A stretch of DNA of 64,000 nt from Bog-473 sp963707835 (GTDB taxonomy: Bacteria; Actinomycetota; Acidimicrobiia; Acidimicrobiales; RAAP-2), in NCBI GenBank assembly GCA_963707835.1, contig CAVPRI010000001.1, forward strand, positions 372,001 to 436,000. The letters are read 5' to 3'. Of this stretch, positions 24,382 through 35,789 are shown one piece after another. The notes below the pieces were generated by a model. That model did no database searches and had not been told where the DNA came from. It saw only the letters and a list, made by a program, of their open reading frames with translations. Both the position numbers and the translations under genes were made by a program. Positions within the stretch are counted from its first letter, which is position 1; each line of letters starts with the position of its first letter.

Positions 24382-26416
24382 GTGCCGGTCAGGATCATTT
24401 TGGGCATCGGCGTCACCGTGGTCGGCTTCGGCATCGCCGGCCGGCGGTTCCACTGGCTCTCCAAGCTCATCCGTTCGGGCAAGAAGGACCCGTCCCGGAC
24501 CCGGGGCCGCATCAGCCGCAGGGCCGAGGCCGAGGTCGTCGAGGTGGCGGGCCAGCGCAAGCTCCTGCAGTGGACGGTCCCCGGCATGGCCCACTTCTTC
24601 ACCATGTGGGGCTTCACCATCCTGCTGCTCACCATCATCGAGGCCTACGGCGACCTCTTCAACAAGACCTTCCACATCCCGCTCATCGGGACCTGGGACT
24701 GGGTCGGCGTCGTCGAGGACTTCTTCGCCGTGCGCCGTGCTGGTGGCCCTGGTCGTCTTCGCCATCATCCGCCTGAAGAACGCCCCGCAGCGCCTCGAGC
24801 GCAAGTCCCGCTTCTACGGCTCCCACACCGGCGCCGCCTGGCTGGTCCTCCTCATGATCGCCGGCGTCATGATCACGCTGCTCCTCTACCGGGCGGCGCA
24901 GGTCAACACGGTCGACCCCACGCCAGTTCCCCTACGGCTGGGGCGCGTTCGCCTCCCACGCCGTGGCCAAGCTGCTGCACCCGCTGGGCGCGGGCACCAA
25001 CGCCGTGCTGGCCACGGTGTTCCTCATCCTCAACATGGCCGTCATCTCGGGCTTCATCGTCTTCGTCGCCTACTCGAAGCACCTCCACATCTTCCTGGCC
25101 CCCATCAACGTGGCCTTCTCCCGCCGGCCCCGGGCCCTGGGCGCCCTCGACAAGACGCCCGGACATGGACATGGAGAACGTCGACGAGGACACCGTGTTC
25201 GGCGTGGGCGAGATCGGCCACTTCACCTGGAAGCAGATGCTCGACTTCGCCACCTGCACCGAGTGCGGGCGCTGCCAGTCGGCCTGCCCGGCCTGGAACA
25301 CCGAGAAGCCGCTGTCGCCCAAGCTGCTCATCATGGGCCTGCGGGACAACATGTTCGCCTCGGCCGGCCCGCTGCATCGGCGGCGAGGGCGAGCAGACCG
25401 CGCTGGTGCCCAACGTCATCGACCCCGACGTGCTGTGGTCGTGCACCACCTGCGGCGCCTGCGTCAACGAGTGCCCGGTCGACATCGAGCACATCGACGC
25501 CATCGTCGACATGCGCCGTTACCAGGTCCTCATGGAGTCCGAGTTCCCCTCCGAGGCCGGGCTGATGCTGCGCAACGTCGAGAACCAGGGCGACCCCTGG
25601 GGGCTCGGGCCAGGGCAAGCGCACCGAGTGGACCGCGAGCCTCGACTTCGAGATCCCGGTCGTCACCGGCACCATCCCCGACGACGTCGAGTACCTCTAC
25701 TGGGTCGGCTGCGCCGGCGCCCTCGACGAGCGGGCCCGCAAGGGCGTGCAGGCCACCGCCCGCATGCTGCACCGGGCCGGCGTCACCTTCGCGATCCTGG
25801 GCCCCAAGGAGTCCTGCACCGGCGACCCGGTGCGCCGGCTGGGGAACGAGTACCTCTACCAGGAGCAGGGCAAGCTCAACATCGCCACCCTCGACGAGGT
25901 GGGCGCCAAGAAGATCATCGCCAGCTGCCCGCACTGCTTCAACACCATCAAGAACGAGTACCCGGCCCTCGGCGGCAACTACGAGGTCATCCACCACGCC
26001 CAGCTGCTCGAGCATCTGGTGCAAGGCGGGGAAGCTGACTCCCGGCTCGGGCGTACTCGGGCAAGGTCACCTACCACGACCCGTGCTACCTGGGCCGCCA
26101 CAACCGGGTCATCGACGAGCCCCGATCGGTGCTCAGCGCCATCCCGGGCGTCGAGCAGGTCGAGATGCGGCGCTGCAAGGAGCGAGGCTTCTGCTGCGGG
26201 GCCGGCGGGGCCCGCATGTGGCTCGAGGAGAACATCGGCAAGCGCGTCAACATGGAGCGCACCGACGAGGCCCTGGGCACCGGGGCCGACGTGGTCTCGA
26301 CCGCCTGCCCCTACTGCATGATCATGCTGGACGACGCCGTGCGGGCCCACGCCAAGGAGGACGAGGTGCGGGTCCTCGACCTCTCCCAGCTGGTCGAGGA
26401 GTCGCTCGGCAGCTAG
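24382..26416 (+). CDS. membrane-anchored Fe-S oxidoreductase, heterodisulfide reductase/GlpC-related (multiple frameshifts)
   Basis: Repaired across about seven frame breaks (near 24735, 24925, 25163, 25374, 25609, 26030 and 26056), each gaining one net base; the first is a 7-nt tandem duplication GCCGTGC. The product of about 673 residues starts with several membrane helices ('MPVRIILGIGVTVVGFG', 'HFFTMWGFTILLLTIIEA', 'AWLVLLMIAGVMITLLL', 'VFLILNMAVISGFIVF'), then two 4Fe-4S motifs ('CTECGRCQSACP' and 'CTTCGACVNECP') and two cysteine-rich CCG-type domains ('CPHCFNTIKNEYP', 'GFCCGAGGARMW', 'CPYCMIML'). This matches actinobacterial iron-sulfur-binding reductases, thought to pass electrons between a membrane quinone-type carrier and a soluble partner. 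The ATG-like start is GTG at 24382. Confidence 0.8.
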
Positions 26417-26430
26417 CGGCCGGCGCCGGC

Positions 26431-26867
26431 TCAGTCGGCCGGGCCCGAGCTCCCATGCCGTAGGCCCGCTCGGGGTGCACGGTGACCACCAGCCGCCGGT
26501 CCGCCACCATGGCGGCCCGGTACTCCTCCCAGTCGGGGTGCTCGCCCTGGGCCGATCCGGTAGTAGTCGACCAGGTCGTCGACCGTGGCGTCGTGCGGGA
26601 TCGGCCGCCACGGCCGAGATCTCGGCCGTGGCCTCGAGCACCACGTACTGGAAGAAGCTGTCGCCCACCACGTAGAGCGATGCCCGAGGGTCGCGCCGCA
26701 GGTTGGCCGTCTTGGCCCGGTCGTCGGTGACCGAGATCCGCAGCGTGTTTCCGTCGCCCGGGCACGAACAAGATGTTGGAGAGCTGGGGCCGCCCGTTGG
26801 CCCGGATGGTGGCCAGCACCCCCTGCCGGCGGTCCCGGGCGAAAGCGAGTGCGTCGGTCAGGTCCAT
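26431..26867 (-). CDS. PPOX-class F420-dependent enzyme (pyridoxamine-phosphate-oxidase-like split barrel), frameshifted
   Basis: Starts MDLTDALAFARDRRQGVLAT at 26867 and continues 'NGRPQLSNILFVPG', the start of PPOX-class proteins. Later segments lie in other frames: 'VGDSFFQYVVLEATAEIS', 'ATVDDLVDYYR' and 'HPDWEEYRAAMVADRRLVVTVHPERAYGM'. At least three single-base shifts are needed; the repaired length is about 144 residues, normal for the family. Such split-barrel flavoproteins bind F420 or FMN and reduce enones, biliverdin or other substrates. The exact C-terminus is uncertain because of the shifts. Convergent with the Fe-S oxidoreductase. Confidence 0.7.
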
Positions 26868-26922
26868 GACCCGACCGTAGCGGGTGCCGCTCGGGGCTAG
26901 ACCCCGGCCGCGGCTCCACGGC

Positions 26923-27665
26923 TCAGGTTGCACGAGCGATGGGCTCGTCCTCGGCCGGTCGGCGAGGAGCCAGGTGGATCAGCGCGGCCACGAGCGCACC
27001 GACGAGGGGGGCCACGATGAAGAGCCAGACCTGGCTCAGCGCGGTGCCGCCCGACCACCAGGGCCGGGCCGAGGCTCCGGGCCGGGTTCACCGAGGTGCC
27101 CGTGAGCGGGATGCCGATCAGGTGGACGATCACCAGGGCGAAGCCGATGGCCACCCGGCCGCCCCCTGGATGGCCGCCTTGTGGGTGGCGAACAGCACCA
27201 CCAGCACGAAGATCGCGGTCAGCACGACCTCGATCAGGAAGGCGCCGCCCTGGCTGACCAGCAGATGGGACTGGCGCCGTAGCCGTCGGTGCCCAGGCCC
27301 TGGACCGACTTTGAGTACAGCGGCGAGGTGGTGAACATCCAGTACAGGAGGTAGGCGCCGGCGATGCCCCCGGCGAACTGGGCCACCAGGTAGGCCGACG
27401 CCCTCGGCCAGCTTCATGCGGCCCGAGGCGATGAAGCCGAGCGTCACCGCCGGGTTGACGTGGCAGCCCGAGATGGGTCCGATGGCGTAGACCAGCGCAC
27501 CCAGCACGAGCCCGAAGGCCAGGGCGGTGGTGACCACGCCCGCCGACGTAGCTCAGCCCGAAGAGGTTGAAGCCGAACGATTCGGTGGCGACGCCGACGG
27601 CGATGACGACGAGCACCAGCGTGCCGAGGAACTCCGCGACGAGCTTGCTGCCACTCGAGCTGCAT
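26923..27665 (-). CDS. aquaporin / MIP family channel (frameshifted)
   Basis: Reconstructed to about 246 residues with six membrane helices across six single-base breaks. Both pore-lining NPA motifs are intact: 'SGCHVNPAVTLGF' in the first half and 'GTSVNPARSLGPA' in the second. The start ATG at 27665 has GGAGG 7 nt upstream; the end reads 'RPAEDEPIARAT' in the last frame. The broad helix layout (for example 'KLVAEFLGTLVLVVIAVG', 'LIEVVLTAIFVLVVLFAT') fits AqpZ-like water channels rather than glycerol facilitators, but selectivity residues were not checked. An inner-membrane water channel. Confidence 0.82.
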
Positions 27666-27785
27666 GTGGGGACCTCCGTGTCCAGGCGAGGAATGGAACA
27701 CCGGCAGTCTCGCAGGGCGCATTCCCCCGGGTCGCGGATGCTCTCGGGTGGCCGCCGGGCCGTGCCCGGAGCGGGCGAGGGGTGC

Positions 27786-28209
27786 CTAGATGGCGGCCAT
27801 CGCCTTCTCGTCTGCCTCGCGCAAGCGGATGGCCATGGCGGCCAGCATCTTGCGGGCAAGCGCCGGCACGGCGTCGAGCACGCCGTTGAACTGTCGTTGG
27901 CCCAGGACGAGCAGGGACATGTCGGTCTCCGAGGTCACCGTGGCCGAGCGGGGACGACGGTCGAGCAGGGCCATCTCCCCGAAGTACTGGCCCGGGCCGA
28001 GGGTGGCCACCTTGCGGTTGTTGCGGCGCACCGATGCCTGGCCATCGACGATGAGGAAGAACTCTCGCCCGACCGTGCCCTGCTCGCAGAGCACCTTGCC
28101 GGCCGGCACGGTGACCTCTTCGAGGGCCCGGCGGATCATCCGCAGGTCCTTGGCCGAGGACGTCGAGAACAGCCAGATCTCCGAAAGGTCCAGGTCACGG
28201 TGCGCTCAT
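27786..28209 (-). CDS. single-domain cyclic nucleotide-binding (CRP-like sensor) protein
   Basis: The conserved core 'VPAGKVLCEQGTVGREFFLIVDGQASV...LGPGQYFGEMALLDRRPRSATVTSE' is a cNMP-binding domain with its phosphate-binding cassette (GEMALLDRRPRSA). From ATG at 28139 alone it would be 117 residues, missing the first helix; that helix ('RDLDLSEIWLFSTSSAKDLRM') is encoded just upstream and joins ATG at 28209 if one extra C near 28200 is removed, giving about 140 residues. There is no DNA-binding domain, so it probably acts as a partner sensor. It lies between the aquaporin gene and a P-II gene. Confidence 0.75.
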
Positions 28210-28321
28210 GGCCGGACACAGTAGTCCAGGCCCTTCATTGCGTGCCCGGGTTCCGCGCCGACCCCGGAGGGCGCGGCCCAGAGGTCCTGACCGGGAGGTT
28301 CGGACCCGGGTCGGCCCAGAG

Positions 28322-28660
28322 TCACACGGCGTCGGGGCCCCGCTCGCCGGTGCGGACCCGGACCACGGTCTCGGCGGGCACGACCCAGACCTTGCCGTCA
28401 CCGATCTTCCCAGTGGCGGCCGACGTGACGATGGCGTCGACCACGGCGTCGGCGCGGTCGTCCTCGACCAGCACCTCGATCCGGATCTTGGGGACAAAGT
28501 CGACCTGGTATTCCTTCCCCCGGTAGTTCTCGGTGTGACCGCGCTGGCGCCCGAAGCCCTGGGCCTCGGTGATGGTCATTCCCTGGACCCCGAGGTTCTT
28601 CAGCACGTTCTTCACGTCGTCGAGCTTGAAGGGCTTGACGACGGCTACCACGACCTTCAT
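28322..28660 (-). CDS. glnB: nitrogen regulatory protein P-II
   Basis: 112 residues, start ATG 28660 with GGAG upstream. It carries P-II signature 1 ('YRGKEYQVDFVPKIRIE', with the modifiable T-loop tyrosine in 'EYQV') and the nucleotide-binding 'TGKIGDGKVWV' of signature 2. P-II trimers sense ATP/ADP and 2-oxoglutarate and control nitrogen uptake and glutamine synthesis. A second copy (31948) is paired with the ammonium transporter, so this stand-alone gene is named glnB here by context only; the two proteins are very similar. Confidence 0.88.
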   Translation of the reverse strand: MKVVVAVVKPFKLDDVKNVLKNLGVQGMTITEAQGFGRQRGHTENYRGKEYQVDFVPKIRIEVLVEDDRADAVVDAIVTSAATGKIGDGKVWVVPAETVVRVRTGERGPDAV

Positions 28661-28883
28661 GTGTCGGCTCCTCACGGCGACGGGTCGTCGCCACCCGGCG
28701 CCCACGATACCGAGGAGGGAGGATGGCGCGTCCCCCGGCCCCGCTGGCATCCGCCTTCGGAAGCCGGGCTACGAAATATTGCCGAAATATGGGGGAAATG
28801 GGCCGTTCAAGCGCGGGCGCTACCCTTCCTGGGTGCCCACGAGTCCACCGCCCGGCGCCTCGGGCGACCACGACGAGCACCCC

Positions 28884-29428
28884 ATGACGGCCTGGGAGCG
28901 AATCAAGTACACCCTGGTGCGTCCGGACGACGAGCCGACAGGCCGGGGGGCGCCGCTCGATGACCGCACGGTCGACGAGCTCGAAGAAGCCATCAGGCGC
29001 TCCGACGACAAGGAGCGCACCATCGGGCTCATCGCCGCTCCGGTCGCCGCCATCGTCGGCATCGCCATCAGTTCGGCGTCCATCAGCTACGCCCGAGCCC
29101 ACAACCAGAACGTCCACGTCTACGAGGAGCTCACGTACGTCCTCCTGGGTCTTGCACTCTTGATCCTGATCGCGTCCCTCATGCGCAAGCGTCTCTTCCA
29201 GGGCATCACCTTGGCCCTCTTCGGTGTGGCCGTCTTCCAGCTGAAGTACACCTATGTCGGTTTCGCGCTTCCCTTCATCCTCTTCGGTGCGTGGTATCTG
29301 GTGCGCACCTACCGCCTCCAGCAGGCGCTCAAGCGGGCTGAAGCCGAGGGGGCCCCGCGACCAGGGACCCGAGTTCGAGCACGAGATCGCGTCCACGCTC
29401 CAACAAGCGCTACACGCCTCCGGGCTGA
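28884..29428 (+). CDS. small four-helix membrane protein, conserved in actinobacteria (frameshift near the 3' end)
   Basis: The protein starts 'MTAWERIKYTLVRPDDEPTG' and has about four hydrophobic helices ('IGLIAAPVAAIVGIAIS', 'YVLLGLALLILIASL', 'ITLALFGVAVFQLKY', 'ALPFILFGAWYLVRTY'). In the starting frame it would run to 29546 and overlap the opposite gene; with one missing G in the run at 29351 it instead ends '...RPRSNKRYTPPG' at 29428, a tail common in such actinobacterial membrane proteins, so this end is preferred. An upstream in-frame GTG (28833) is possible. Function unknown. Divergent from glnB. Confidence 0.6.
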
Positions 29429-29472
29429 GCCCTTTCGACGCATCGCTTGCTCACATCATCCGACAGGTTCGG

Positions 29473-30045
29473 TCAGTCGGCGACCGATGCGTGCTGAGCG
29501 GTGCCGCGTGACCGCCTGGACCGCTGACGAAGCGCGAGAGCGGTGACCAAAACGATCAGGATCACAAACAGCACGAGCGGAACGAGGAATACACCGTTCG
29601 AAGCTCGCTGATTGCTCTCGACGCTGACCGGCGACACCAGCGCAGGATCCCCCGGAACCGCGACCGCGGCCAACTTGGTCCCCGGGGCGTGCAGGGCCGT
29701 TCCGGGAAGTGATTCAACATATCTGTGCCCGTCGAGCACGTACGACCCGTTGCATGAGTAGCTCGCCGTGTTGCTCCCGCTGCCGCCGAGTTGGCCCAGG
29801 CATCCGGTAACGGTGACCGTCACGGGAACTCCGTCGTTGTGTAGTCGATCGATCTGCTGGTTCGTATGGATCCCGATCACGGTCATCAGAACGACGAGCA
29901 CCACCAACGCTCCAAGAACTAGCCCGACTGCGATCTGCACCAGCCGGTGCGAGTCGAACTGGACGGAGGCACCACGCAGCGTGCCGACGCGTCCTTCGCC
30001 CCCGGCTTCGGCGGGATCGCCCGGCATGGAGGTGAGAGGTGTCAT
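29473..30045 (-). CDS. hypothetical two-helix membrane protein
   Basis: 190 residues. One membrane helix near the N-terminus ('IAVGLVLGALVVLVVLMTVIG', about residues 38-58) and one near the C-terminus ('FLVPLVLFVILIVLVTALAL') flank an extracytoplasmic segment of about 85 residues with two cysteines ('GCLGQLGG', 'YSCNGSY') that may pair. The layout resembles DUF3592-type proteins, but I cannot assign a family with certainty. The basic C-terminal tail is cytoplasmic. Lies between the preceding membrane gene and amt, on the opposite strand to both. Confidence 0.6.
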   Translation of the reverse strand: MTPLTSMPGDPAEAGGEGRVGTLRGASVQFDSHRLVQIAVGLVLGALVVLVVLMTVIGIHTNQQIDRLHNDGVPVTVTVTGCLGQLGGSGSNTASYSCNGSYVLDGHRYVESLPGTALHAPGTKLAAVAVPGDPALVSPVSVESNQRASNGVFLVPLVLFVILIVLVTALALRQRSRRSRGTAQHASVAD

Positions 30046-30338
30046 TGCGCCCTAGGGATGGTAGCGGTGAGCAGATACGGGTGAGGGTCTCCAGGCGACG
30101 CGATTCGGCTGTCGCGGGAGCCTCAAAGCCCTGATGATGTGGACGTTTGCCCCAGAGAAGGCCGCGCCAACGGATTAACGCGCTCGAAACACGGGCGTGA
30201 CGATGCGGAAACTCCCGAACAGCATCCTTGCTGCGGCGGAGAGAACCGTCGGACGTGGCCTTGCCGCACTCGATGCACCGAGGCGCCTTGCACCGCAGGG
30301 CGGTGTTTCGGGATCGGCTGACAGTTAGGAGAGCTTGA

Positions 30339-31916
30339 GTGATCCACCTGATAGCGGCAACAACGTGGGTGCCGTATCCCAGTTGGCTCAATCCAGCCGA
30401 CAACACGTGGCAGTTGACCGCCGCCACGTTCGTCGGCCTGATGAGCCTCCCGGGCTTGGCAGTCCTGTATGCATCGCTGGTCCCCAAGAAATGGGCCGTG
30501 AACGTGCTGGCGATGATGTTCGTCGGCTTCTCGCTGGTCCTGGTGGGCTGGTTCGTCTGGGAGTACCAGCTGGCCTTCGGCTCGACATCCCTTGGACACG
30601 GATCCAGCGTCGTCAACGGCGTGGTGACGTGGAACCAGAATTCAGGGACGACCGGGACCTTCCAGCACTTCTTCCAAAACTTCATCGGGAAGCCGGGTAC
30701 GACGACCAGCGTGATTCAGCAACAGAGCCAGGCCCTCTCGGGCGCCAACACTGACATTCCGTTCCACTTCCCGACGGCGACGCTGGCCTACTTCCAGTTC
30801 GTGTTCGCGGCCATCACACCGCTTCTCTTCCTCGGGAGCGTGCTCGGCCGGATCAAGTTCACGGCCTGGTGCCTGCTTGTGCCGCTCTGGTCGACCTTCG
30901 TCTACTGCGTGGACGCCTACCTGCTCTGGGGCGGGGGTTACTTCGCACAGGAGGGCGCGCTCGACTTCTCGGGTGGGTACGTCATCCACATGTCAGCCGG
31001 AGTCTCCGGATTCGTCGCGGCCTGGGTGCTCGGACCGAGGCTCCTTCGAGATCGCCAGCACGCCCTGCCGAACAACCTGGTCATGGCGTCGGTCGGCGCC
31101 GGGATCCTGTGGCTCGGTTGGAACGGATTCAACGGTGGAGACCCGTACTACGCCGGGGCTAGCGCCGCATCGGCCGTCATCAACACCAACATCGCTACCG
31201 CAACCGGTGTGCTGGTGTGGATGCTCATGGACGCCTGGTTTACCAAGGAGCGCAAGCCCACGTTCCTCGGAGGTGTCAACGGCATGATCTGCGGCCTGGT
31301 GGGCATCACACCGTGCGCCGGCTGGGTGAACGGCTGGGGTGCCATCGCCGTCGGTGCGATCTGCTGCGCGGTCGTCTGGGTGGCCTGGAACTACCTGTCC
31401 AAGGTTCCACCCTTCTCGAAGGTGGACGATGCCCTGGGCGTCGTCTACACCCACGGCATCGCCGGCTTCCTCGGCGGCATGCTGCTGGGCATCTTCGGTG
31501 ACCCCAACATGGTCGAGTACGGGTGTGGACATCTGACCGCCAGTGGCCAAGTGATTGCCACGAGCCAGGCGCAATACCTGACTGCTGGCAAGTGCGTCCC
31601 GGTCTCGGTGAACGGACTCATGTACACGGGCTCGGCCCATCAGCTGTGGGAGCAGTTCCGAGCGGCGATCTGGGTCATCTTCTGGTCGGCCCTCGTCACC
31701 TTCATCCTGATGAAGCTGATCGGTCTGGTCCTCCGCGGCGCCCGCTACAAGGACGACGTCCTCGAGGTCGGCGACCTGGCCATCCACGGTGAGGAAGCCT
31801 TCCCCGAAGAGACTCTCGCCATGCGCTCGGACAGTGCCTTCGCCATGGCCGGTCTCGACACCGGTGGAGGTGGCTCACCGGGAGCAGAGCCGGCACCGTC
31901 GGATAGCGGTTCCTAG
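30339..31916 (+). CDS. amt: ammonium transporter Amt
   Basis: 525 residues with about 11 membrane helices. The Amt signature region 'DFSGGYVIHMSAGVSGFVAAW' contains the Asp and first pore His; the second pore His is in 'VVYTHGIAGFLGGM'. It is longer than E. coli AmtB (about 400) because of two extracytoplasmic insertions: roughly 60 residues after helix 2 and about 50 before the last helix. GTG at 30339 follows AGGAGAG. It carries NH4+/NH3 into the cell and is gated by the P-II protein encoded 31 nt downstream. Confidence 0.92.
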   Translation: MIHLIAATTWVPYPSWLNPADNTWQLTAATFVGLMSLPGLAVLYASLVPKKWAVNVLAMMFVGFSLVLVGWFVWEYQLAFGSTSLGHGSSVVNGVVTWNQNSGTTGTFQHFFQNFIGKPGTTTSVIQQQSQALSGANTDIPFHFPTATLAYFQFVFAAITPLLFLGSVLGRIKFTAWCLLVPLWSTFVYCVDAYLLWGGGYFAQEGALDFSGGYVIHMSAGVSGFVAAWVLGPRLLRDRQHALPNNLVMASVGAGILWLGWNGFNGGDPYYAGASAASAVINTNIATATGVLVWMLMDAWFTKERKPTFLGGVNGMICGLVGITPCAGWVNGWGAIAVGAICCAVVWVAWNYLSKVPPFSKVDDALGVVYTHGIAGFLGGMLLGIFGDPNMVEYGCGHLTASGQVIATSQAQYLTAGKCVPVSVNGLMYTGSAHQLWEQFRAAIWVIFWSALVTFILMKLIGLVLRGARYKDDVLEVGDLAIHGEEAFPEETLAMRSDSAFAMAGLDTGGGGSPGAEPAPSDSGS

Positions 31917-31947
31917 GCCCGGTCACAGAGAACGAAAGGAGTTCACA

Positions 31948-32286
31948 ATGAAGCTGATCGTGGCAGTGCTGAAGCCGTTCAAGCTCGACGATGTCAAGGA
32001 GGCCCTCAAGACCAAGGGTGTGCAGGGTATGACCCTCACCGAAGCCCAGGGTTTCGGCCGCCAGCGTGGGCACACCGAGGTGTACCGGGGTGCGGAGTAC
32101 GAGGTGGACTTCGTGCCCAAGCTCCGGATCGAGGTGCTCGTCGACGACGCGGAGGTGGACGACGTGGTCGACGCCATCGTGTCGTCGGCCTCGACCGGCA
32201 AGATCGGTGACGGCAAGGTCTGGGTCATCCCGGTCGACACCGTGGTGCGCGTGCGCACCGGAGAACGCGGGGCTGACGCGCTGTAG
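31948..32286 (+). CDS. glnK: nitrogen regulatory protein P-II linked to amt
   Basis: 112 residues, ATG at 31948 with AAAGGAG 8 nt before it. The T-loop is 'GHTEVYRGAEYEVDFVPKLRIE' with the conserved Tyr, and the second signature is 'STGKIGDGKVWV'. The amt-glnK pairing is nearly universal: GlnK inserts its T-loop into the Amt pore to close it when nitrogen is plentiful. Ends 30 nt before a GC-rich hairpin. Confidence 0.92.
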   Translation: MKLIVAVLKPFKLDDVKEALKTKGVQGMTLTEAQGFGRQRGHTEVYRGAEYEVDFVPKLRIEVLVDDAEVDDVVDAIVSSASTGKIGDGKVWVIPVDTVVRVRTGERGADAL

Positions 32287-32316
32287 GAAGCGTCAGATCC
32301 TGTTGACGGTCGGTGT

Positions 32317-32344
32317 GGCCGGGGTGCGGCGAGGCGCCCCGGCC
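32317..32344. terminator. GC-rich hairpin between glnK and gpmA
   Basis: GGCCGGGG (32317-32324) and CCCCGGCC (32337-32344) form a perfect 8-bp stem with a 12-nt loop between convergent genes. No U tract follows, as is common for actinobacterial terminators. Confidence 0.5.
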
Positions 32345-32368
32345 CTCCGTCCGTCCGGGGTCAGGTGA

Positions 32369-33145
32369 CTAGGGCAGCGGCCGGTCGGCCTGGCCGGCCA
32401 CCGCCGCCGCGGCCGCAGCCGCCGCGGCGGGATCGCCGAGGTAACCGGCCGAGTCCACTGAGAGGTCCTCGTTCAGCAGCATCCGGTAGGGGATGCCGGT
32501 GGGGATCTCGAGGCCGGTGATCTCGTCGTCGGGGATCTGCTCCAGGTGCTTGCGCAGGGCCCGCAACGAATTGCCGTGCGCCACCACGATGACGCCCCCC
32601 CCTTTGGTGGCCGTGGCCCGCAGGTCGGACACGATGGCCGTCTCCCAGTAGGGGACCGTCCGGCGCACGACGTCGGCCAGGCACTCGGTCTGCGGGACGT
32701 CCGCCGGGTCGAGATCCTCGTAGCGCGGGTCATCCGACACGTCGTAGGGGTTGTCGGGGTGCGAGCGGCGGCGGCCGGGTGTCGTAGCTGCGGCGCCAGA
32801 GCAGGAGCTGTTCGGCACCGAAGCGCTGTTTGATCTCTGCCTTGTTCTGGCCCTGCAGGTCGCCATAGTGCCGCTCGTTGAGGCGCCAGTCCCTGCGGAC
32901 CGGCAGCCAGCTGCGACCGGCCGCGGCGAGCGCGATCTCGGCGGTGCGGATGGCCCGGGTCAGCACCGAGGTGTGCAGAACCCGTAGGTCCAGCCCCTTC
33001 TCGGCGCCCTCGGCCGCCAGGAGCTCCCTCCGGCCCTGGCCTCTGCCTCGCCGGCCGGGGTCAGGTCGACGTCCACCCAGCCCGTGAACAGGTTCTCGGC
33101 GTTCCATGTGGACTGGCCGTGGCGCAGGAGGACCAGGTCGAGCAC
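32369..33145 (-). CDS. gpmA: 2,3-bisphosphoglycerate-dependent phosphoglycerate mutase (two frameshifts)
   Basis: Reconstructed to 258 residues. It starts MLDLVLLRHGQSTWNAENLF at 33145 with the phosphohistidine motif LVLLRHGQSTWN, shifts frame near 33025, continues 'TSVLTRAIRTAEIAL' and 'RDWRLNERHYGDLQGQNK', shifts again near 32780 and ends with 'VAHGNSLRALRKHLEQI', which holds the second catalytic His. The enzyme interconverts 3- and 2-phosphoglycerate in glycolysis. The two single-base changes cancel in length, so they are probably errors. The C-terminus has an alanine-rich run ('AAAAAAAAAVAG'). Confidence 0.85.
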
Positions 33146-33247
33146 GGGATCGATGGTAGGCGGGTCGGGTGCGAGGGCGGAAATTCACCGGTGTGGGGCT
33201 CGACCTTCGCGACATCCGCCGAGGCGTTGGCATCAGTGTCAGAAATC

Positions 33248-33278
33248 TTTACACATAGACACTCAACTTTGCTACACT
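33248..33278 (+). promoter_or_regulatory. probable dnaK operon promoter
   Basis: TTTACA (33248-33253) and TACACT (33273-33278) with a 19-nt spacer, about 70 nt before the dnaK ATG. One ACTCAA half of a HAIR (HspR) element sits at 33261-33266 between the boxes; the matching TTGAGT arm is not seen, so HspR control is suggested only by the gene order. Confidence 0.45.
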
Positions 33279-33349
33279 GGACAAACCAAAGAACCACGAA
33301 ACGACAGATCTCGAAGGAAGAACGAAGAAGACGGGAAGGACTGCAGACC

Positions 33350-35201
<1,852 letters not shown>

Positions 35202-35205
<4 letters not shown>

Positions 35206-35781
35206 GCCTCTCCGACGAGCACCTGCCCGAGGAGGAGGTCGCTGTCGGGCCCGCACCCCGAGCACCTGCCCGAGGAGAGGACGGTCGCCGGCGCGGAGGT
35301 CACTGGGACCGCGCTGGCCGAGGAGGCCGGCCCCCGTGAGGTGCTGGCGCGAGAGCGGGACGAGTACCTGCTGGCGCTCCAGCGCACGCAGGCGGACTTC
35401 GAGAACTACCGCAAGCGGGTGGCGAGACTCCAGGACGAGCAGGCGGCACGCGCCGCGGCCGGCCTGGTCGACAAGCTGCTGCCGGTGCTCGACGCGCTCG
35501 ACCTGGCCGAGGCCCACTTGAGCGAGTCACTCGAGTCGAGCGAGGACGGCAAGGCTCTGCGGGCCTCGCGCTCCATGCTCCTGGACATCCTCTCCCGAGA
35601 GGGGCTCGAGCGCCTCGACCAGGCCGAGGTTCCTTTCGACCCATCGGTGCACGACGCCGTGGCCCATGCCGAGGGGGACGGTGGCGAGGGCGGAGAGTCG
35701 GTGGTCGACGAGGTGCTGCGCTCGGGCTACCGCTGGAAGGGGCAGGTGCTGCGCGCCGCCATGGTGCGCGTCCGGGGATGA
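35202..35781 (+). CDS. grpE: nucleotide exchange factor GrpE (one frameshift)
   Basis: Starts ATG 35202, overlapping the dnaK stop. An extra G near 35249 breaks the frame; after repair the product is about 192 residues. The acidic N-terminus ('SLSDEHLPEEE', 'EHLPEERTVAGAE') leads into the long coiled coil ('REVLARERDEYLLALQRTQADFENYRKRV', a GrpE hallmark) and the C-terminal beta domain ('VDEVLRSGYRWKGQVLRAAMVRV'). It opens the DnaK nucleotide site to release ADP. dnaJ follows after 8 nt. Confidence 0.9.
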
Positions 35782-35789
35782 GCTGACCC

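Noticed and set aside
24735..26057. Programmed ribosomal frameshifting in the Fe-S oxidoreductase
   Set aside because: Seven shifts in one gene without slippery heptamers, together with similar breaks in dnaK, dnaJ and purL, point to sequence error.
33241..33349. Complete HAIR (HspR) or CIRCE element before dnaK
   Set aside because: Only one ACTCAA half-site is present; no partner arm at the right distance.
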